Below, in pieces: positions 1 through 6,580 of a DNA stretch of 21,429 nt (position 1 is the first letter of the stretch; every line of letters starts with the position of its first letter). The position numbers and the translations under genes were made by a program. Where the stretch lies: assembly GCA_964501335.1 (NCBI GenBank), contig CAZCTC010000105.1, forward strand, positions 1 through 21,429. Direction: 5' to 3'. Under the pieces are notes generated by a model. It was not told the DNA's origin. It was given only the letters and a program-made list of their open reading frames with translations, and ran no database searches. Origin of the DNA: CAZCTC01 sp964501335 (lineage in GTDB: Bacteria; Chloroflexota; Anaerolineae; B4-G1; SLSP01).

Positions 1-105
1 ACATGGCCTTTTCCAGAGCCGCACAGGCGACGCAGGCTGTCTACTGTCTACTTGCCGCTGTCTACTTCCGCTGAATTTTCATCCTTCGGGGTGCCGCCCC
101 GGCAC
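1..105. repeat. Partial composite intergenic repeat (right half)
   Basis: The window opens inside a repeat unit. Bases 1-75 match 19543-19616 almost exactly: the end of the hairpin flank (CATGGCCTTTTCCAGA), a CGACGCAGG segment, then CTGTCTACT mini-repeats. Bases 75-99 are a copy of the box containing TTCGGGGTGCCGCC. The unit overlaps the 3' end of the TPR gene and encodes its last residues. The missing left half presumably lies just outside the window. Confidence 0.85.
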
Positions 106-1280
106 GACTTCTCCAGATCTTCCCAAGTCCGCAATGTACGCACCTCGCCCTCCGGATCTTTCAGCTTTTGAAAAATCTGCCGCGCCTTTTCCAGGTTGTC
201 ACGAGCCGGTTCATATTCCGCTAAATATCGCTGCACATCCCCTAAAGCCCGTAAACCTTCTGCCTCAGAATTCAAATCGCCCAGCTCCCGACAAATCTCC
301 AAGGCCGTTTGATAATATTCTTTTACTTTTTGATAATCAGAAAGCCCCCAAAAAACCGCTCCAAGGCGTAATAAAATATTCAGCATCCCGCGCCGCTCGC
401 CGATCACCCGATAAAATTCCAGAGCCGTCTCAAACTCTTTTACCGCTTCACCCCAGGAATTATGAGAAAAGAAGATCTCCCCAAAGCTGCCATGGACATT
501 GGCCTCACCCAACAGGTTCCCCAAATCCCGATAAATCGCCAGGGCCTCAGTAAACCGCTTTTTGGCAATTTCCTCATCGCCCAGATGGAAAGCCATCCGC
601 CCCTGAACCCCTATCGCATTAGCCGTCAACAAATGCTGCCCGATTCCGCGATAAAGCAATTCGGCCCCGGCGTAACACTCCATCGCCGCCGGATAAGCCC
701 CGGCCGCCTCTTGCAAATCCCCCAGATAAACCAGAGCCCGCGCCTCTTCATAAGAATTTTCCGCCCGGCGCGCCGCTTCCAGCCGCCACTCAGCCCGCTC
801 GCGAATCAAAGCCGCCGGCTTGCGACTCTGAAAATAGGGTAAAATAGCCTCAGCAAAATCGATTACCTGATACCAGTCCTGCGCTTCCCAGGCCCAGCCC
901 ATCACTTCCCAGAAATTATCCCCATCGGCTTCAAATCCCTGGCGGAAAACTTCATCCCCCTTCACCTTACATTTACGGACATAATCCAGATAATGCTGCC
1001 GCAAAGCTTTCCGCACAACCGCTTCATCCTTCCCCAGCCAGACTGAAATCGGATTCCGCCCCCCCTCGACTAAGCGATACCGCCCTTCAACAGCTTCCAC
1101 AAAGCCGGTCCGAATTAAAGCATCGAGCTTTTTCAAAGTCCAGGCCTTCCACCATCCCGTGGCTATGGCTCCTGCATCGACCGATCCGCCGGGCACCACC
1201 GCCAAAATCCCCAAAATGCGTTTGGATTCCCGATCCAGCCGCTTCCAATCCAGCTTTGAAAAATCCAGCGGCTCATCCAT
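48..1280 (-). CDS. Winged-helix/TPR repeat protein (STAND-like without NTPase)
   Basis: The product is a 410-aa cytoplasmic protein. Residues about 10-75 (DRESKRILGILAVVPGG ... LDALIRTGFVEAVEGRYRL) resemble the winged-helix segment that follows the NTPase in NB-ARC/AfsR-type STAND proteins. Residues about 178-375 hold at least five TPR-like helix pairs of 40 residues (EALAIYRDLGNLLGEA, TALEICRELGDLNSEA). There is no Walker A or B motif, so the NTPase part is absent; whether it was lost or never present cannot be told. Residues about 395-410 and the TAG stop are encoded by the intergenic repeat at 48-99, so the natural C-terminus may have been replaced. The ATG at 1280 lies 3 nt after the lipoprotein stop and has GAAGGA upstream, so it is the last gene of the VOC-lipoprotein operon. 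A protein-protein interaction or scaffold role is inferred. Confidence 0.75.
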   Translation of the reverse strand: MDEPLDFSKLDWKRLDRESKRILGILAVVPGGSVDAGAIATGWWKAWTLKKLDALIRTGFVEAVEGRYRLVEGGRNPISVWLGKDEAVVRKALRQHYLDYVRKCKVKGDEVFRQGFEADGDNFWEVMGWAWEAQDWYQVIDFAEAILPYFQSRKPAALIRERAEWRLEAARRAENSYEEARALVYLGDLQEAAGAYPAAMECYAGAELLYRGIGQHLLTANAIGVQGRMAFHLGDEEIAKKRFTEALAIYRDLGNLLGEANVHGSFGEIFFSHNSWGEAVKEFETALEFYRVIGERRGMLNILLRLGAVFWGLSDYQKVKEYYQTALEICRELGDLNSEAEGLRALGDVQRYLAEYEPARDNLEKARQIFQKLKDPEGEVRTLRTWEDLEKSCRGGTPKDENSAEVDSGK

Positions 1281-1283
1281 TCT

Positions 1284-2180
1284 CTAATCCTTCGCCGGCC
1301 ACAGCTCATAGGCCGTAAAATCCACCCAATAGAACTCGTGGGCATTGGGGATCGCCGCCTTCAACGCCCCGCTGATCGCCTGCGGCGGATTATCCAGCGC
1401 CTGCCACCAGCTCCGATCTGCCTCATAGCCGAATTGAAAACCCACCGGCGCCGGCGCAAAGGTCTCGCCCCACACTTTGAACTCCTCCACCATGGCATCC
1501 AGGCTCGCCAGCTCCTGGCTGTCGTCGATAAAAACCAGGCCGTCGCGATAGGTCGGCGGCATCCGCTGAGTCTCCCAATGCTTGAGGAAAAGCCGATAGT
1601 TGGGATTGTATTCCCGCACCTTCTTCACCCAGGCCTCAGCCTCGGCATCCGTGATCGGCCGGCCGTAATTATCCTCATCGGTGTGATACCATTCCACATC
1701 GATCCCGACGCCCACCACGCTCGGATGGGAACCGTAACGCGTCAGCATCGCATCGATCAGGGTCGGCACATCCGCCACCCCCGGCTCCACCTGCAACCAG
1801 ACATCCACCCCTTGCGCGTCGAACTCTTTTAAATAAGTCTCATTCAAATCCGTCGGGCTGAAGACCATCAGCTCCGGCGTCTCCTCACCTTCGGGCGCCG
1901 GGAAATTCAACCAGCAGGAGCCGTCGTCCCCGATCACCCCCACAATCCAGATCACCGCCGGCCGGGACACCCCCACCCGCTCCGCCATGTCCCGCGTCGA
2001 ACTCAACCACCAATCCGCCTTTGGGAAAGGCAGTATCCCATAAGGAGAAGCACGCAGCCCGGCCCGCTCCGCAGCCGGCACATCCGCAGGCGTCGGCTTC
2101 ACCGCCGGCCCGGCCTGACAGGAAAGCAGAATCCAGCCCAATGCCATCGCTCCCAATGCCCATGAAAAACGCCCCTTCAT
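1284..2180 (-). CDS. Lipoprotein, possible TIM-barrel glycoside-hydrolase-like
   Basis: The product is a 298-aa exported lipoprotein. MKGRFSW plus a hydrophobic stretch leads to a lipobox LLSC, with the lipidated Cys at residue 21. The mature part has alternating strand/helix character with acidic strand ends (VWLQVEPG, VVGVGIDVEWYH, GLVFIDDSQ, PVGFQFGYEADRSWW) that would fit a TIM-barrel polysaccharide-active or related enzyme. I do not recognise the exact family, so the function is open. Its ATG overlaps the stop of the VOC gene by 4 nt (ATGA), indicating translational coupling, and GGAGGGCGA upstream serves as ribosome-binding site. The acidic DVE motif (residues about 161-163) is a candidate catalytic position by inference only. 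Confidence 0.7.
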   Translation of the reverse strand: MKGRFSWALGAMALGWILLSCQAGPAVKPTPADVPAAERAGLRASPYGILPFPKADWWLSSTRDMAERVGVSRPAVIWIVGVIGDDGSCWLNFPAPEGEETPELMVFSPTDLNETYLKEFDAQGVDVWLQVEPGVADVPTLIDAMLTRYGSHPSVVGVGIDVEWYHTDEDNYGRPITDAEAEAWVKKVREYNPNYRLFLKHWETQRMPPTYRDGLVFIDDSQELASLDAMVEEFKVWGETFAPAPVGFQFGYEADRSWWQALDNPPQAISGALKAAIPNAHEFYWVDFTAYELWPAKD

Positions 2181-2554
2181 TCGCCCTCCACCTTCATATA
2201 AAAATTCACAATGTTGTTGTCGGGATCGCGAAACCAGACCGAACGCCGCCCCCAGGGATAGCTCTCTGGCGGTTTCACGATAGACACCTTCAACTGCAAC
2301 AACCGCTGATACTCCCGGTCCACATTTTCCACCTCAAAATCGAGCGTATAACTGCCCCGCCCGGCTCCCGACATAGCCCCCGGCGCCATCTCTTCCATAC
2401 CGTCTTCACTGAACAACAGAAATTCTGCCCCCGGCGTCGCCAGGGAAGCGAAAACATCATCGCCCTCCACATCGACCTGCAACACTTTCCGGTAAAATTC
2501 CCGCATAATCGGTACATTTTGCGTCACCAGACAGACTCCATTGAAGCGTTTCAT
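2177..2554 (-). CDS. VOC (glyoxalase/bleomycin-resistance fold) protein
   Basis: The product is a 125-aa single-chain VOC protein with two beta-alpha-beta-beta-beta halves. The N-terminal half has VCLVTQNVPIMREFYRKVL and the C-terminal half has LDFEVENVDREYQRL followed by the signature FRDPDNNIVNFYM. The length is normal for the family. The first-strand position that is a metal-binding His in glyoxalase I is Cys/Leu here, so classic metal-dependent glyoxalase activity is unlikely; ligand binding or another dioxygenase-like role is possible. AGGAGTGGGGAG directly precedes the ATG. It is the first gene of a tight three-gene operon with the lipoprotein and TPR genes, and has a promoter about 55 nt upstream. 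The substrate cannot be read from the sequence. Confidence 0.85.
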   Translation of the reverse strand: MKRFNGVCLVTQNVPIMREFYRKVLQVDVEGDDVFASLATPGAEFLLFSEDGMEEMAPGAMSGAGRGSYTLDFEVENVDREYQRLLQLKVSIVKPPESYPWGRRSVWFRDPDNNIVNFYMKVEGE

Positions 2555-2593
2555 CTCCCCACTCCTGCGCGCTTTGATGTTGAAACGTAAAAT

Positions 2594-2606
2594 TCTAATT
2601 TAGAAA
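2594..2606. promoter_or_regulatory. Candidate operator palindrome at VOC operon start site
   Basis: TTCTAA-T-TTAGAA is a perfect 6+6 inverted repeat starting just downstream of the -10 box of the minus-strand promoter. It would overlap the predicted transcription start. A repressor site is inferred from position and symmetry only. Confidence 0.35.
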
Positions 2607-2607
2607 A

Positions 2608-2635
2608 GCATAATTTGGGTTTGTAACTTGTCAAC
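2608..2635 (-). promoter_or_regulatory. Sigma70-type promoter of the VOC-lipoprotein-TPR operon
   Basis: Read on the minus strand, TTGACA (2635-2630) and TATGCT (2613-2608) are separated by 16 nt. The -35 is a perfect consensus and the -10 matches 4 of 6. The predicted start is near 2601, about 47 nt before the VOC ATG. Confidence 0.6.
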
Positions 2636-2731
2636 TGAATTAAAATTTTTTCGGCAATCGGTTGAATCACGCATCCGGCACTTTCCCGGCACGATGCGAC
2701 GCGCTGAAAGGGGGAGAGAGTTTTTTTGTTT

Positions 2732-2767
2732 ATGTTTTCGGCGGCTTCAGAAAGCCGCCGAAAACAT
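2732..2767. repeat. CAGA-loop hairpin, copy 1
   Basis: Left arm ATGTTTTCGGCGGCTT (2732-2747), loop CAGA, right arm AAGCCGCCGAAAACAT (2752-2767). This is a perfect 16-bp stem, extendable by one T-A pair. It is preceded by GAGAGAGTTTTTTTG. Confidence 0.9.
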
Positions 2768-2841
2768 AGTTTTTTTCCAGAGCCGTCCCGGCGACACAAG
2801 CTGTCTACTGTCCACTTCCGGAGAGAGGTTTTTTGTTTATA

Positions 2842-2855
2842 TTTGCGCGCGCAAA
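2842..2855. repeat. Loopless minimal variant of the hairpin family
   Basis: TTTGCGCGCGCAAA is a perfect 14-bp palindrome. It follows the same GAGAGAG-T-tract-GTTTAT leader as the full hairpins but lacks the CAGA centre, so it looks like a centre-deleted copy. Confidence 0.6.
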
Positions 2856-2943
2856 CATCAACCTTTTCCTTTACGTTTCACGTCGGCTCCCCGCTGTCTA
2901 CTGTCTACTGTCTACTTCCCCGAGATTGTTTCCCAGTCAGCTA

Positions 2944-2972
2944 TTGACTCGTCAACAAAATTAGCTTACAAT
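2944..2972 (+). promoter_or_regulatory. Sigma70-type promoter of the amylase gene
   Basis: TTGACT (2944-2949) and TACAAT (2967-2972) are separated by exactly 17 nt, each differing from consensus by one base. The expected start is near 2979, giving a leader of about 50 nt before the ATG at 3030. Confidence 0.75.
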
Positions 2973-3029
2973 TTGTTTGATTGGTCAACCTTTGTATCCC
3001 CCACAAAAAAAGGAAGAGGAGTAGGAGAG

Positions 3030-6000
3030 ATGAAACACTTATCCCGACCCTGGCCCTGGCGTTGTCTGATCATAGGATTGATTCTGGCAACCCTCCTTAT
3101 TTTCCCGGCGCTTCAAGCGCAAAACATTTCCGCGGCCGGCAACTCGATTATTGTTCACTACAAATGTTGGTCCAGTCCCAAAATCTACGCCTGGGTCGGC
3201 ACCAACACGACCCTGCGGGGCTCCTGGCCGGGCACCGCGATGACCGCCGAGGGGAACGGCTGGTACATCGATACCATCACCGGCTACTCCAGCGTCAATC
3301 TGATCTTCAACTCCGGCAGCCAGCAGACCGCCGACCTGAACCGCACTACCGGCGAATGGTGGTATAACTGCACCGGCACATGGTACGACCACAATCCCGA
3401 AATCACTCCCACTCCTACCCCCACCCCCAGCGGCAGCATCATCGTCCACTACCAGGGCTGGAGCAACCCCAATATCTACGTCTGGGTCGGCACCAATACC
3501 GAACTCCGCGGCGTCTGGCCGGGAAAAGCCATGGCCTCCGAAGGCAACGGCTGGTATATCGACACCATCACCGGCTACGCCAGCGTCAATCTGATCTTCA
3601 ACTCCAGCGGCCAGCAAACCGCCAATCTCAGCCGCTCCACCGGCGAATGGTGGTATTACAACAACCAATGGTATTCTTCCAATCCCATCGGCACCGCCAC
3701 ACCTACACCGACGCCCAGCCGCACGCCCACTCCTACCGCCACCCCGACCCGTACCGCAACGCCGACTCGCACCCCCACACCTACTCCCGGCACCCCGACT
3801 CCGACCTTCACCCCGACTCCCACCAGTCAGCCCGGCTCGATCATCGTCCATTACAAGGGCTGGACCAGCCCGAATATCTACGCCTGGGTCGGCACCAACA
3901 CAACACTGCGCGGCGCCTGGCCAGGAAAAGCCATGGCCTCCGAGGGCAACGGCTGGTATGTCGATTCCTTCAGCGGCTACACTTCGATCAACCTGATCTT
4001 CAACGCCGGCGGCCAGCAGACCGGCGATCTGAACCGCACCACCGGCGAATGGTGGTACAAAGACAGCACCTGGACCGCCTACAATCCCGAAGATCTGGTC
4101 CCGCCCGCCGTGACCATCACCAGCCCCTCCGCCGGCGGGACGAAAACCGGCACGGTCCCCGTCAATGTGACCGCCACTGATAATGTCGGTATCGCCAAAG
4201 TGGCCTTCTACTTCGGCAGCCAAAAACTGGGCGAAAGCAGCACCGCGCCCTACAGCTTCAGCTGGAACACCGCCTACACCTGCGACCGCACCGACGGCCT
4301 CAAAGCCGTGGCCTACGATCTGGCCGGCAACACCGCTAACTCAGCCCTCATCACCCTCACCACCAGCAATCCCAACCTGCCGCCCATCGCCGACGCCGGA
4401 CTCGACATGCACGGCGTGACCGGCCGCGGCGTCACCTTCAACGCCACCGCTTCGCGAGATCAGGACTGCTCGCTCGTCTCCTACAGCTGGAGCAACGGCC
4501 TGACCGGCCCCACGCCCGTGATGACCTATTCTCAAGCCGGCGTCTACACCGTCACCCTCACCGTCACCGACAGCGAAGGCGCCAAAGCCACCGATCAGGT
4601 TGTCGTCGTCGTCACCGACTCCATCGCCCGCGGTGACTTCCGCGAAGAGACCATCTATTTCGTCATCACCACCCGCTTCTATGACGGCGATCCTTCCAAC
4701 AACGTCTACGCCTGGGACGATGCCGCCGCCGGCAATGTCGCCAACAACGATCCCGCCTGGCGCGGCGACTTCAAAGGGCTCATCGAAAAGCTCGACTACA
4801 TCAAAGCCCTGGGCTTCTCCGCCATCTGGATCACGCCGGTGACCAAAAACATGTCCGGCTACGATTACCACGGCTACCACACCGTCGACTTCACCGAAGT
4901 CGATCCCCGCTACCTCTCCACCGGCTATGATTACCAGCGGCTGATCGACGAAGCGCACGCCCGCGACATCAAAGTGATCCAGGATGTGGTCTTCAACCAC
5001 ACCAGCAACTTCGGCGAAGAAAACCTCTATCCGCTCTTCACCAAGAACCCCAATCTTCCCGACACCGCCGCCAACCTGGTCCAGATCGCGCCGGCCGGAT
5101 TGCTGCCCGCCAACTACAACAGCCTCACGCCCGCCCAGCAATATCAGGCCCGCATCACGGCCATGAAGGAAGATACCACGGACACGGCCGGGATCTATCA
5201 CCATGAGAAATCGCTCCAGTGGGAAGGCTATAGCGTGGAAACCGGCCAGATCGCCGGCGACTGCGTGGACCTGAACACCGAAAACCCCACCACCTACAAC
5301 TATCTGGTCAATGCCTACAACCGCTACATCGATATGGGCGTCGATTCCTTCCGTGTCGACACCGTAAAACACATCTCTCGCCTCACCTTCAACCAGGTCT
5401 TCAACCCGGCCTTCAAAGCCCGCGGCGGCGAAAACTTCTTCATCTTCGGCGAAATCGCCGCCCGCTATCGCCAGGTCTGGAACAACAACATCCCCTCCGT
5501 CTCCACCCCCTTCTACACCTGGAAAGAACGCCAGACCTACACCTGGTCTGCTACCAACCGCCTCATCAATGAAGCCTCCACCGCTCAACACTGGGCCGAC
5601 AACCAGAATCCGGCCACCCAGCCCAGCAGCACCAACCACCGCCTGAACGGCAATCTCTACCATACGCCCGACTGGAGCCAGCGCAGCGGCCTCGATGTGA
5701 TCGATTTCCCGATGCACTGGAATTTCAACAACGCCCGCGATGCCTTCAGCGTCGCCGTGAACAACGATCAGACCTACAACGATGCCACCTGGAACGTCGT
5801 CTACGTCGATTCGCACGACTATGCCCCCGACGGCGCGCCGGAAAACCAGCGCTTCGCCGGCAGCCAGGAGACCTGGGCCGAAAACCTCTCCCTGATGTTC
5901 ACCTTCCGCGGCATCCCCACCATCTTCTACGGCAGCGAAGTTGAATTCCAGAAAGGGATGCCGATCGATGTGGGCCCCAATGCCCCGCTCTCTCAGACCG

Positions 6001-6446
6001 GCCGCGCCTACTTCGGCAACCGCATCACCGGCAGCATCAATGTCCAGGACTTCGGAAGTTATACCAACGCCACTGGCGAAATGGCCACCACGCTGAACCA
6101 CCCGCTGGCCCAGCACATCCGCCGGCTTAACCTGATCCGCCGCGCCGTCCCGGCCCTGCAAAAGGGACAATATTCCACCGACGACATCAGCGCCGGCGGC
6201 ATGGCCTTCAAACGCCGCTACACCAGCGGATCCACCGACAGCTTCGTCCTGGTGACCGTCTCCGGCAGCGCTACCTTCAACAATCTGCCCGGCGGCACCT
6301 ACGTGGATGCCATCACCGGCGATCGGATCACTGTGGCAGCCGGCGGCTCCCTGACGGCCAATGTATCCGGCAAAGGCAACGCCCGGGTTTACGTCCTCAA
6401 CGGCCCCGGCAAGATCGGGACGGATACGCTCTACCTGCACCCCTGA
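3030..6446 (+). CDS. Secreted multimodular alpha-amylase (GH13) with three CBM26-like modules
   Basis: The product is a 1138-aa exported starch-degrading enzyme. The start at 3030 is chosen because AGGAGTAGGAG precedes it and a signal peptide follows; the open frame further upstream only covers repeats and the promoter. Order: signal peptide (1-36); three starch-binding modules of CBM26 type (about 38-125, 135-221, 270-356), each with IIVHY..W, YxWVGTNT.LRG.WPG and STGEWWY-like blocks; a Thr-Pro linker (221-270); a bacterial Ig-like domain (358-450); a PKD domain (451-530); and the GH13 barrel from about 538. The four GH13 regions are visible: DVVFNH (652-657), FRVDTVKH with nucleophile Asp777, FGEI with acid/base Glu808, and VDSHD with Asp930. 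A C-terminal beta-domain follows. It should cleave internal alpha-1,4 bonds outside the cell. No cell-anchoring motif is seen. Confidence 0.95.
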   Translation: MKHLSRPWPWRCLIIGLILATLLIFPALQAQNISAAGNSIIVHYKCWSSPKIYAWVGTNTTLRGSWPGTAMTAEGNGWYIDTITGYSSVNLIFNSGSQQTADLNRTTGEWWYNCTGTWYDHNPEITPTPTPTPSGSIIVHYQGWSNPNIYVWVGTNTELRGVWPGKAMASEGNGWYIDTITGYASVNLIFNSSGQQTANLSRSTGEWWYYNNQWYSSNPIGTATPTPTPSRTPTPTATPTRTATPTRTPTPTPGTPTPTFTPTPTSQPGSIIVHYKGWTSPNIYAWVGTNTTLRGAWPGKAMASEGNGWYVDSFSGYTSINLIFNAGGQQTGDLNRTTGEWWYKDSTWTAYNPEDLVPPAVTITSPSAGGTKTGTVPVNVTATDNVGIAKVAFYFGSQKLGESSTAPYSFSWNTAYTCDRTDGLKAVAYDLAGNTANSALITLTTSNPNLPPIADAGLDMHGVTGRGVTFNATASRDQDCSLVSYSWSNGLTGPTPVMTYSQAGVYTVTLTVTDSEGAKATDQVVVVVTDSIARGDFREETIYFVITTRFYDGDPSNNVYAWDDAAAGNVANNDPAWRGDFKGLIEKLDYIKALGFSAIWITPVTKNMSGYDYHGYHTVDFTEVDPRYLSTGYDYQRLIDEAHARDIKVIQDVVFNHTSNFGEENLYPLFTKNPNLPDTAANLVQIAPAGLLPANYNSLTPAQQYQARITAMKEDTTDTAGIYHHEKSLQWEGYSVETGQIAGDCVDLNTENPTTYNYLVNAYNRYIDMGVDSFRVDTVKHISRLTFNQVFNPAFKARGGENFFIFGEIAARYRQVWNNNIPSVSTPFYTWKERQTYTWSATNRLINEASTAQHWADNQNPATQPSSTNHRLNGNLYHTPDWSQRSGLDVIDFPMHWNFNNARDAFSVAVNNDQTYNDATWNVVYVDSHDYAPDGAPENQRFAGSQETWAENLSLMFTFRGIPTIFYGSEVEFQKGMPIDVGPNAPLSQTGRAYFGNRITGSINVQDFGSYTNATGEMATTLNHPLAQHIRRLNLIRRAVPALQKGQYSTDDISAGGMAFKRRYTSGSTDSFVLVTVSGSATFNNLPGGTYVDAITGDRITVAAGGSLTANVSGKGNARVYVLNGPGKIGTDTLYLHP

Positions 6447-6457
6447 TCAATTAACCA

Positions 6458-6507
6458 GGGAATAAAAATGCAGCCCCGGCAAAAGCCGGGGCTGCATTTT
6501 TATTCCC
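6458..6507. terminator. Perfect bidirectional rho-independent terminator
   Basis: A 23-bp perfect stem (arms 6458-6480 and 6485-6507, core GCAGCCCCGGC / GCCGGGGCTGC) encloses an AAAA loop. An A-rich segment in the left arm and a T-rich one in the right arm give a T-tract on both strands. It sits between the convergent amylase and STAS-sensor genes and can serve both. Confidence 0.9.
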
Positions 6508-6537
6508 TCTATCGTTATCGTTAGCCTAAAACGGCCT

Positions 6538-6573
6538 ATGATTTCGCGCGCTTCAGAAAGCGCGCGAAATCAT
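6538..6573. repeat. CAGA-loop hairpin, copy 3
   Basis: Left arm ATGATTTCGCGCGCTT (6538-6553), loop CAGA, right arm AAGCGCGCGAAATCAT (6558-6573). It lies directly downstream of the STAS-sensor stop codon. Here the hairpin stands without the usual GAGAGAG-T-tract leader. Confidence 0.9.
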
Positions 6574-6580
6574 AAGTAAA

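Larger units (their letters stand above)
2690..2925. repeat. Composite intergenic repeat island 1
   Basis: This island fills most of the 475-bp space between the divergent VOC and amylase genes. It contains a GACGCGCTGAAAGGGGGA segment, GAGAGAG plus T-tract leaders (two, at about 2714 and 2821), two hairpins (2732-2767 and 2842-2855), two CTGTCTACT mini-repeat tracts (about 2804 and 2892), and a CCTTTACGTTT box (about 2869) also seen near 13903 and 19766. No coding sequence is supported here. Confidence 0.75.

Noticed and set aside
2732..2767. CAGA hairpins as ordinary rho-independent terminators
   Set aside because: The T-tract precedes rather than follows the stem on the plus strand, several copies lie upstream of or between divergent genes, and the loop is conserved, which terminators do not require.
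2628..3029. N-terminal extension of the amylase open frame by 134 codons
   Set aside because: It runs through repeat island 1 and the promoter, and lies before a clear signal peptide with its own ribosome-binding site at 3030.
3039..6440. Long minus-strand open frames opposite the amylase (for example 699 codons at 4341-6440)
   Set aside because: They are antisense shadows of a GC-rich gene; the translations are low-complexity Gly/Val/Asp-rich with no domain, whereas the plus frame has all GH13 motifs.
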